Virus record (IMG/VR): IMGVR_UViG_3300030393_000019
Location: 1 to 30,082 of that record
Origin: a virus
Reading direction: 5' to 3' (one strand)
DNA: 30,082 bases
Shown here: in pieces, positions 24,713-30,082 of the stretch
Numbering within the stretch: the stretch's first letter is position 1
How the letters are laid out: each line of letters begins with the position of its first letter
Translations under genes and position numbers: made by a program
Notes under the pieces: generated by a model
The model's database searches: none
Told to the model about the DNA's origin: nothing
The model's input: the letters and a program-made list of their open reading frames with translations, nothing else

Positions 24713-24749
24713 AAAAAGGCTACCACACAATGAGCGTTGTATAGTAGCC
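24713..24749 (-). terminator. Intrinsic terminator after the DUF2303-like gene
   Basis: The 6-bp stem GGCTAC/GTAGCC (24718-24723 with 24744-24749) encloses a second ACAA/TTGT stem and is followed by five T residues on the minus strand. It separates the first early genes from the replication genes. Confidence 0.75.
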
Positions 24750-24757
24750 GTTTTATT

Positions 24758-25477
24758 CTATAATTGAAATATTTTAAGCTGAGGGTATAACTCAGCTATT
24801 TTATCTAACTGAGCACCTATAATCTCTTTAGCTTGCACATCAATAAACTCTTTCAATTCAGGCGATATAAGCGCACAACCATAAGTATCAGCATCTACTT
24901 CAATTTCTATTTTTATACGCTCAGGATCTTGCCCTACGAATACTGGTAGGTTTAAATAAAACTCAGCAGGTATATTACTTTCAATAACTTCTTGCGAAAC
25001 CAGTACGCGCGCACTACCTCTTTTATCATCGGCCGCTTCAAGGGCTTTTTGAGCTTTTACCTTTATATTTCTAAGTGCAGCTACGAGCTTTAAAGCCAAA
25101 CCTTTATCATCAAAATAATGGCGATTCATATTTATAAAATCAGCTAATTCTTTATGCTCATACACACGACCTTTATTAATTTGCCAGTTCAATAACTCAG
25201 GGTGTAACTTTAGCACTCCATTAACGGTATCATAATTTTCACGGCGCGCGGCATAAAATAAATCCAAATAAAGACCTTCATAAGAGTACTGAACCTTCGA
25301 GTTCTTTATTTCATCAGGATCAATACCTTCTTTACCTAAATATTCGGCTACTGAACCTATAGTAGCACCCTGTACTATAACAGCACTAGGTACATGAACA
25401 TCATTAGCTTTACCTTCACGAATAACAAGCTCTTTAACACCTTCTTCTACTGTAACTTTTACATTCTGATTTTCCAT
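24758..25477 (-). CDS. DUF2303-like phage protein
   Basis: This 239-residue protein resembles DUF2303 proteins of phages: a helical central part (HKELADFINMNRHYFDDKGLALKLVAAL), then IPAEFYLNLPVFVGQDPERIKIEIEVDADTYG and a C-terminal region with ISPELKEFIDVQAKEIIG. The biochemical role is unknown. It sits with a coiled-coil protein gene (13-base gap), a pair often found in early phage regions. Confidence in the family is moderate. Confidence 0.6.
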   Translation of the reverse strand: MENQNVKVTVEEGVKELVIREGKANDVHVPSAVIVQGATIGSVAEYLGKEGIDPDEIKNSKVQYSYEGLYLDLFYAARRENYDTVNGVLKLHPELLNWQINKGRVYEHKELADFINMNRHYFDDKGLALKLVAALRNIKVKAQKALEAADDKRGSARVLVSQEVIESNIPAEFYLNLPVFVGQDPERIKIEIEVDADTYGCALISPELKEFIDVQAKEIIGAQLDKIAELYPQLKIFQL

Positions 25478-25490
25478 TTTTTTATATTAA

Positions 25491-25922
25491 TTAAGAATTA
25501 GCAAGTTTTCTAACTGAATTATCTATAATACTGTACTGCCTTTCGTTAGGGAGTAGCGCACGTTCTAAAAGCAAAGCACCTTCTTTACTATACACGCCCA
25601 TACGTTCATGTTCTTCATCTTTCAGCAAGTACACAGTATCTACTACTTCTTCACTACGGGTGCGTATTTCTTGCAATACCGCATTGTTTTCATTTTCTAA
25701 AGGTTTAGCATCAGCTTTATACTTATCGCGAGCCTCTTTCAATTCCTGTTTAGCCACATCAATTTTTATCATGTTTTGACTAAGAGTTGTTTGCCTATCC
25801 TGCAATTCACCTTGTTCTAACTCACGGGTGTAACTGTAATTTTTTTCGACTTTAAAAGCACTAGCTTCTAAAATTTCTAATCGTTCGGCATCCGAACAAT
25901 CTTTTGCAATTTGTTTTTCCAT
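25491..25922 (-). CDS. Coiled-coil early phage protein
   Basis: This 143-residue protein is mostly helical and charged; a long likely coiled coil (about 37-105; QGELQDRQTTLSQNMIKIDVAKQELKEARDKY) dominates. It has no signal peptide or catalytic motif. It is co-transcribed with the DUF2303-like gene. Function is unknown; it could be a partner of the DUF2303 product or a recombination accessory protein. Confidence 0.6.
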   Translation of the reverse strand: MEKQIAKDCSDAERLEILEASAFKVEKNYSYTRELEQGELQDRQTTLSQNMIKIDVAKQELKEARDKYKADAKPLENENNAVLQEIRTRSEEVVDTVYLLKDEEHERMGVYSKEGALLLERALLPNERQYSIIDNSVRKLANS

Positions 25923-25943
25923 AATTATTTAATAGTTTTAAGT

Positions 25944-26186
25944 TTAATATCTTTCTGCACACACTTGGCATTTAAAAGGAAAATCAGGGTGCTTTTCATC
26001 ACACACTAAAAACTTATTACAGTCGTGCACCACAGTGGCTTTTTTAATAGCTAGTTCATTACGAACCACTACTTTTACAAACCATATTACAACTACCAGT
26101 ATCAAAAGCATATAAATTGCCATTACTACTACTAGCGGCATAAATAATTCACTATCTATCATATTAATATCAATTTTGTTTTTCAT
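25944..26186 (-). CDS. Small membrane protein with C-terminal Cys4 module
   Basis: This 80-residue protein has one strong membrane segment (about 15-37) followed by a basic stretch and a Cys4 module C56-x5-C62-x10-C73-x2-C76, probably zinc binding. The same spacing occurs in the neighbouring 74-residue protein. It lies in the early region before the coiled-coil gene. No known function. Confidence 0.6.
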   Translation of the reverse strand: MKNKIDINMIDSELFMPLVVVMAIYMLLILVVVIWFVKVVVRNELAIKKATVVHDCNKFLVCDEKHPDFPFKCQVCAERY

Positions 26187-26218
26187 GTATTTAGTTGTTT
26201 GGAATTAGATGTTTTATC

Positions 26219-26276
26219 AAAAAAATAGCTCCCTTAACTCGTTTTGAACGTAGCTACATAAATAGCAGCTAAGGGA
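26219..26276 (-). terminator. Probable intrinsic terminator between the two Cys4 genes
   Basis: A 7-bp stem TCCCTTA/TAAGGGA (26230-26236 with 26270-26276) encloses a small self-complementary GTAGCTAC and is followed by seven T residues on the minus strand. The loop is long, so efficiency is uncertain. Confidence 0.5.
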
Positions 26277-26286
26277 AGGGGGAACG

Positions 26287-26511
26287 TTATATTATTTTAC
26301 TACAGTCGCCACACCAGGTAATACTACCATGACCACGCTCGTTACAAACACGTTTATTATCACATTTTTTAAACTTGATTTCTTTACCTATACGAGCATT
26401 AAGCGGCTCACCATTGCGAGCTTTTACTTCAGCCATATATTTTAAGTTTATCCGTAAAGCTTTTGCATTTTGTTTTTGCAACTCAGGCGATATGTTTCTC
26501 TTTTTACCCAT
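26287..26511 (-). CDS. Small basic protein with C-terminal Cys4 module
   Basis: This 74-residue protein has a basic N-terminal half (GKKRNISPELQKQNAKALR) and a C-terminal module C50-x5-C56-x10-C67-x2-C70, with a His at 61 between. The basic half suggests nucleic-acid binding; the Cys residues suggest a zinc ribbon. The neighbouring membrane protein carries the same Cys spacing. No family is recognised. Confidence 0.6.
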   Translation of the reverse strand: MGKKRNISPELQKQNAKALRINLKYMAEVKARNGEPLNARIGKEIKFKKCDNKRVCNERGHGSITWCGDCSKII

Positions 26512-26515
26512 AGTT

Positions 26516-26827
26516 TCACAAATAATCGTTTCGTACTAAAAAAGAGGTTGCTATTTTGCGCACTCCGCTAGTCGTTTTATATATCTCATCAGATTTTATA
26601 ACTCCTTCATCAATCCAGCGTTGTAAACCCGATTTTGATTTTATAGGCAATACATCTATCTCTAATATTTGCTTAAATGTTAGGTGTGTTTTTTTAGTAT
26701 ACCTACGGCGTAACTCATTAATTTTTAAAGCATTTGTAGCTGCAAGTTGTTCAGCTTTTACAATAACTAACCCTTCAGCTTTTAGCTTATCCATAAATAC
26801 ATCTATATCTATAAGGTTAGGCTGCAT
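26516..26827 (-). CDS. Small early protein, possible winged-helix regulator
   Basis: This 103-residue protein has a helical first half (DKLKAEGLVIVKAEQLAATN) and a second half with SKSGLQRWIDEGVIKSDEIYKT that looks like the helix-wing core of small excisionase or MerR-like DNA-binding proteins. It is the second gene of the early operon, one base from the previous gene. An excisionase or early-regulator role is possible but not shown. Confidence 0.55.
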   Translation of the reverse strand: MQPNLIDIDVFMDKLKAEGLVIVKAEQLAATNALKINELRRRYTKKTHLTFKQILEIDVLPIKSKSGLQRWIDEGVIKSDEIYKTTSGVRKIATSFLVRNDYL

Positions 26828-26828
26828 A

Positions 26829-27077
26829 CTATTCTTTATTAAGTTGATCTAACACAGAGCTGACTTTTGCAATCATATCATCTGATACATTACGAAAGTG
26901 CCAAAAGTTTGTAATTCTCTCTTTTGTAACATCAGGATAATAAGATCTAATCAAGGTTGATATAGCTGGTAGAGTAGAAAAACCTTTATCAAAAAAAACA
27001 TCTAAAAGGTTTAATGCCTCTTGTACATTATCCATCCTTTTTTTTGTTTTTTTTTCTGTTCTTGTTAATACTGTCAT
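26829..27077 (-). CDS. First early-operon gene, putative small regulator
   Basis: This 82-residue protein is the first gene of the leftward operon, divergent from the repressor, the place of Cro-like regulators. The basic N-terminus (TRTEKKTKKR) is followed by helices with YYPDVTKERITNFWHFRNVSDDMIAKVSSVL, a pattern I associate with small helical DNA-binding proteins of Bacteroidota phages. ATG at 27077 is taken; ATG at 27035, after AAAGG, is an alternative. Function is inferred from position. Confidence 0.55.
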   Translation of the reverse strand: MTVLTRTEKKTKKRMDNVQEALNLLDVFFDKGFSTLPAISTLIRSYYPDVTKERITNFWHFRNVSDDMIAKVSSVLDQLNKE

Positions 27078-27090
27078 AGTTACATTTAGT

Positions 27091-27098
27091 TATATTTG
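27091..27098 (+). promoter_or_regulatory. -7 element TATATTTG, plus strand, toward the repressor
   Basis: TATATTTG matches TAnnTTTG. A start of transcription near 27105 would lie at the edge of the palindrome at 27105-27122. No good -33 TTG at the usual distance is visible; the nearest, 27062-27064, is rather far. Confidence 0.45.
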
Positions 27099-27104
27099 TC
27101 ACTA

Positions 27105-27122
27105 ACACCTTGTACAGGGTGT
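27105..27122. promoter_or_regulatory. Operator-like palindrome in the divergent control region
   Basis: ACACCTTGTACAGGGTGT is an 18-base inverted repeat with 16 of 18 positions symmetric. It lies between two outward-facing -7 elements, so a protein bound here could block both. AGTTACA also occurs three times around it (27078, 27128, 27148), the last two 20 bases apart. Confidence 0.55.
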
Positions 27123-27132
27123 TTTATAGTTA

Positions 27133-27140
27133 CAAATATA
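27133..27140 (-). promoter_or_regulatory. -7 element TATATTTG, minus strand, toward the early operon
   Basis: On the minus strand this reads TATATTTG, a match to TAnnTTTG, 56 bases upstream of the first early ATG (27077). The transcript would cross the palindrome at 27105-27122 in its leader. Confidence 0.5.
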
Positions 27141-27189
27141 TCTAAAAAGTTACAAAAAGTATTACTTTTTATACCTTTTTAATTTAAAA

Positions 27190-27606
27190 ATGTTTCAAAT
27201 GATTGATATACAGAATATTACAGACAAGGAACTGCATGATAAAATTGTAGAATATTGTAATTTAAATGGAATAACAGGTTATGATATATCCAAAAACACA
27301 GGAGTATCAAAAAATCAAGCTGCAAATATTCTTAAAAATGAAACCGTAAACCCAAGAAGAACAACGCTTTTAAAAATATGGAACTATATTTCTAATATAG
27401 AAAGTGGAATTATAAAAACTGAACCAAAACAGACTACCACAACTGAATTAGAGAAATATTTAGCCCTAAGTAATAAGATAATAGAGCTACAACAGGATAA
27501 TATGGATTTTTTAAAGCGTGAGCGTGAGTATATAAAAACCATTATGCAATTAAAGAAAGTACTAGAGCAACATAATATAGATTACAGCCATATAACCCCT
27601 GAGTAA
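27190..27606 (+). CDS. HTH-type phage repressor
   Basis: This 138-residue protein has an N-terminal helix-turn-helix (about 28-50; GYDISKNTGVSKNQAANIL) of the XRE type and a C-terminal half that is a likely coiled coil (LEKYLALSNKIIELQQDNMDFLKRERE). It has no S24 peptidase domain, so RecA-driven self-cleavage is not expected. It is divergent from the early operon and is the best candidate for the lysogeny repressor. The ATG at 27199 is an alternative start. Confidence 0.75.
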   Translation: MFQMIDIQNITDKELHDKIVEYCNLNGITGYDISKNTGVSKNQAANILKNETVNPRRTTLLKIWNYISNIESGIIKTEPKQTTTTELEKYLALSNKIIELQQDNMDFLKREREYIKTIMQLKKVLEQHNIDYSHITPE

Positions 27607-27610
27607 TTTT

Positions 27611-27618
27611 TATATTTG
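27611..27618 (+). promoter_or_regulatory. -7 element TATATTTG upstream of the first exported paralog
   Basis: TATATTTG lies 5 to 12 bases beyond the repressor stop and 22 bases before the ATG at 27640. It overlaps the in-frame TTG at 27616, which makes that TTG an unlikely start. Confidence 0.5.
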
Positions 27619-27639
27619 AGCACTAAAAGATTACTAAAT

Positions 27640-28209
27640 ATGAAAAAATTACTGTTTGTTCTATTATTTATACCAATTCTTGTTAATAGTCAAGAGATAA
27701 AAATCGAATTTGACGAATTCGAAAAATCAACAACCGTTACTTCTGAATTTTTTAAGAATGGAAAATTTGACTTGAAACAATCAGCAGGTAAAAATAGATT
27801 CTTTAGTTTAAATGCTTTATACTATAAACCTAAAAACAAAGAAGGTTATTTTTTTATAGATATTTTACTTGTTTCCGAAGCATCTAAAATTACCTGCCTA
27901 AGTGAATATAAAGGTAAAATAACATTTTTATTAGAAAATGATACCACATTAGAATGTCTACAAATAAGTCGTACGGATTGTGATAGTGGTCTTATTGGAG
28001 CTAGGTATATTGCTGCACCAAGTATGAAAGTAGTAAGTTATGCATTTACAAGTAGTCATTTTTTATTATTAAGTCATCTTAGTATAAAAAAGATCAGAAT
28101 TGCAACTACAGACGGAAATATCGATATTGAAATTGATGAAGACTATAAAGAATATCTAAAAAATTGTTTTAAAAAAGTTCATGACAAAGGAGAGGAGCTT
28201 AAACAATAA
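27640..28209 (+). CDS. Exported protein of unknown function, paralog 1
   Basis: This 189-residue protein starts with a clear signal peptide (MKKLLFVLLFIPILVNSQE) with probable cleavage before QE. The mature part shares with paralog 2 the motifs NGKFDL, a TLEC motif with a nearby second Cys (DCDSGLIGAR), and IKKIRIATTDGNIDIEIDEDYK near the end. It looks beta-rich. It is on the plus strand between repressor and integrase genes and has its own -7 element, so it may be expressed in the lysogen. Its stop overlaps a short relic of an integrase gene end. It is not a family that I recognise; a role in superinfection exclusion or host surface change is only a guess. Confidence 0.7.
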   Translation: MKKLLFVLLFIPILVNSQEIKIEFDEFEKSTTVTSEFFKNGKFDLKQSAGKNRFFSLNALYYKPKNKEGYFFIDILLVSEASKITCLSEYKGKITFLLENDTTLECLQISRTDCDSGLIGARYIAAPSMKVVSYAFTSSHFLLLSHLSIKKIRIATTDGNIDIEIDEDYKEYLKNCFKKVHDKGEELKQ

Positions 28210-28242
28210 CTTTATACAAAGCTTCATCACGCATTGCTTCAG
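28204..28242 (-). pseudogene. 39-bp relic of an integrase gene 3' end
   Basis: This stretch matches the real integrase 3' end at 28867-28905 at 35 of 39 positions, with 22 bases at one end identical. Read on the minus strand it encodes EAMRDEALYKVI, against EAMRDEALYRVIA of the integrase. It sits just after paralog 1 exactly as the real integrase end sits after paralog 2. Confidence 0.8.
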
Positions 28243-28305
28243 CGGAATTTAAAGTTTACTATAACCAAATTACTTAGCATTATTCTATTACATAATTTCA
28301 CTATA

Positions 28306-28872
28306 ATGAAAAAAATATTTTTACTATTTCTATTTGCACATACATTAATCTTACAAAGTCAAGAGTTAAAAACTGAAACAGATAAAACTAATGAAATAAT
28401 AATCACTACCGAACTTTTAGTTGATGGAAAACTCGATTTAGACAAATCCGTAGGGAAAGATAGAGTTCTATTTGTATTACCCGTATTCCAAAAACCCGTG
28501 GACCTAGAGGGTTTTTATAGTGTGGATATTGTTTTTGACACAAAACAATTAAAGGTTTGTTTAGACCAATTAAGTGGTAAAACAATATTTTATTTTGATG
28601 ATGATAGTACTTTAGAATGTGCACAGTTAGTGCCTAAGGTATGCAAATCAACACTTCTAGGTTGTAGATTTTTAGCAGGTAAAAGTATGGATTCGTTTGG
28701 TTATGATTATACAAAAAATGAATTCATGAAATTATGCAATAAAACCATATCAAAAATTAGAGTAGTAACTACTGAAGGTAACATTGATATTGAAATAAAA
28801 GATGATTATAAACAGTTTTTACAAAACAGCTTTATAAAAGTTAGTAAAAAAGCTAATGAATTTATGCAATAA
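28306..28872 (+). CDS. Exported protein of unknown function, paralog 2
   Basis: This 188-residue protein is a diverged copy of paralog 1. A signal peptide (MKKIFLLFLFAHTLILQSQE) is followed by the shared motifs DGKLDL, STLECAQL with VCKSTLLGCR, and ISKIRVVTTEGNIDIEIKDDYK. The Cys in TLEC and in the following C-x-S/T-x-L-x-G are conserved in both and may form a disulphide. The frame extends upstream to 28234 inside the repeat, but the signal peptide fixes the ATG at 28306. Its 3' end overlaps the integrase gene end by 11 bases on the opposite strand. Function unknown. Confidence 0.7.
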   Translation: MKKIFLLFLFAHTLILQSQELKTETDKTNEIIITTELLVDGKLDLDKSVGKDRVLFVLPVFQKPVDLEGFYSVDIVFDTKQLKVCLDQLSGKTIFYFDDDSTLECAQLVPKVCKSTLLGCRFLAGKSMDSFGYDYTKNEFMKLCNKTISKIRVVTTEGNIDIEIKDDYKQFLQNSFIKVSKKANEFMQ

Positions 28873-30082
28873 CCCTATATAACGCTTCATCACGCATTGC
28901 TTCAGGGTATCTATCTTTGTAATAATTATCTATTTCATCACGTTCGTGCCCTTGTAACTCACGAAGTAAATCTTCATCAATACCCATTGTTTTTGCAATA
29001 CTAGCAAAAGTGTGGCGTGCTACTTTGTGACCCCAAATACCACCAGCTCCGCTTAATTCAATACCGTGCTTTATTTGTGCCTTTTTTAAAGCATCATACG
29101 CTTTACGGCGGTGTGTTTTATAACCATCTACATCTTTACGCCAAGGGAATACGTATTCACCATCTTGTTTATACTTATCAATAATAGTTTGAGCCTTTGG
29201 GTGTACTTTCAAGTCTATAGCAACACCGCTATTACCTTTATTACGATTAAAATATACACGACCATTACGCAATTGTTCATTTTTAAGGTAGTATATATCC
29301 ATATAATCAGCACCAGCAAAGTAATACTGTAATAACCAAAAATCAGTAAAACGGTATAGAGTAGGGTAGTCGTGCTCTATAACTTCTATCTTTTTAATCA
29401 TTTCAGCACTCATATTTTTTTTACGTGCTGCATAACTTTTAACAGTAAGCCCCTTCATAACTCCTTCAAACGGGTTGCTAGCTTCAAACTCATGGATCTT
29501 TATAAACTTATTGTATAAAGCTCTTAGCGTGCGTAAATATAACGATACAGTCGATTTGCTATTACCTTTTTGCAATCGCGCATCACGAAACTGCATTAAT
29601 AACTTAAAAGTAATACCACTAAACTTTATACCAGGTGCAAATACATCAAATTCAATTAAAGCGCGCTCATATACTCGCGCATTACCACGTGCTTTATTAG
29701 CATTAATATAATCTTTACGCTTTTCATAAGAGTTAGCTGAGGCTTCTAGTTCAGATACTACAGCCATACCCATATCATTAAATGTACCTAAATCAACAGC
29801 TTTTTTTTCATTGAATAAATTCTCATATACCTCATTAATATCATCAGGGCGCGATAATAGTATTTTTTTAGCCTTAGCTTTCCATACTTGTATTTTAGGT
29901 GCTAGTATATCATAATCAGGGTGGCGGCTCGATAATAGCTCTTCAGATGCTATCCAGTGCTCAGGTAGGCAATTACAAATTTTATATTTTTTGCGTTTAC
30001 CTTTATGTGATAATATGAAAATAAGAGAATAGCCATTTTTGTTTAATGGCTCAGTAGTTAAGAGCTTTATATTTATAGTCAT
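28862..30082 (-). CDS. int: Tyrosine recombinase (phage integrase), IntDOT-like active site
   Basis: This 406-residue integrase has an N-terminal arm-binding region (about 1-95), a core-binding SAM-like domain (about 100-200) and a catalytic domain. Active-site residues: K282 (beta-hairpin), R356 in KVARHTFA, H379 in LQGHE, and the nucleophile Y388 in DNYYKD. The first Arg (in the usual TGxR) is replaced: GADYMD has Asp at 259; the usual box II His is Lys (K353). Such changes occur in Bacteroidota recombinases such as IntDOT. The ATG is at the window edge and gives a family-like N-terminus, so the gene is probably complete. Confidence 0.9.
   Translation of the reverse strand: MTINIKLLTTEPLNKNGYSLIFILSHKGKRKKYKICNCLPEHWIASEELLSSRHPDYDILAPKIQVWKAKAKKILLSRPDDINEVYENLFNEKKAVDLGTFNDMGMAVVSELEASANSYEKRKDYINANKARGNARVYERALIEFDVFAPGIKFSGITFKLLMQFRDARLQKGNSKSTVSLYLRTLRALYNKFIKIHEFEASNPFEGVMKGLTVKSYAARKKNMSAEMIKKIEVIEHDYPTLYRFTDFWLLQYYFAGADYMDIYYLKNEQLRNGRVYFNRNKGNSGVAIDLKVHPKAQTIIDKYKQDGEYVFPWRKDVDGYKTHRRKAYDALKKAQIKHGIELSGAGGIWGHKVARHTFASIAKTMGIDEDLLRELQGHERDEIDNYYKDRYPEAMRDEALYRVIA

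Noticed and set aside
29111-29711. Plus-strand frames opposite the integrase
   Set aside because: They are shadows of a well-supported integrase gene.
1-30082. tRNA, rRNA, insertion sequence or CRISPR array
   Set aside because: I saw no tRNA-like cloverleaf, transposase gene or spaced repeat array on either strand by reading alone.

Overview
This window is most of a temperate, tailed (siphovirus-type) prophage integrated in a low-GC Bacteroidota genome, most likely a member of the Flavobacteriia. The host assignment rests on TAnnTTTG promoter elements, the scarcity of Shine-Dalgarno sequences, a Bacteroidota-style tyrosine recombinase and the family resemblance of the proteins; no host housekeeping gene is visible. 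Nearly everything from about 2.2 kb to 27.1 kb is one long set of minus-strand genes, read from right to left.

Layout from right to left (transcription order): integrase (30082-28862, minus); two tandem plus-strand genes for exported paralogous proteins of unknown function (28872-27640); a plus-strand HTH repressor (27190-27606) divergent from the early operon across a 112-bp control region with promoters and an operator-like palindrome; early genes (small putative regulators, two small Cys4 proteins, a coiled-coil protein, a DUF2303-like protein); a replication module with an O-like initiator carrying four 22-bp iterons inside its gene, then DnaB helicase; packaging (HNH nuclease, a candidate cos region, TerS, TerL); two small unknown proteins; HK97-type head genes (portal, prohead protease, major capsid, connectors); tail genes (gp10-like, DUF3168 terminator, tail tube, lambda G/GT-like chaperone made by -1 frameshifting on GGGAAAG, tape measure, tail-tip proteins, a leucine-rich-repeat tail protein); and a lysis cassette (holin, CHAP endolysin, candidate single-protein spanin). 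At the far left, convergent with the phage genes, is a plus-strand RloA/RloB (AbiL-like) pair, probably a defence cargo of the prophage or the adjacent host genome.

How it works together: the repressor would control the divergent early operon; the initiator binds its internal iterons and recruits DnaB; TerS, TerL and HNH cut and package DNA through the portal into HK97-fold heads matured by the protease; tails are built on the tape measure with the G/GT chaperones; the holin, endolysin and spanin open the envelope. Intrinsic terminators sit after the tail tube gene and after the chaperone gene, and a 36-bp element occurs just upstream of both the portal and the tape-measure genes, suggesting separate late transcription units.

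Most noteworthy: the intragenic iteron origin, the lambda-identical slippery heptamer, the tandem exported paralogs each ending in an integrase 3' end (one a relic), the repeated 36-bp late-gene element, and two neighbouring small proteins sharing an identically spaced Cys4 module.
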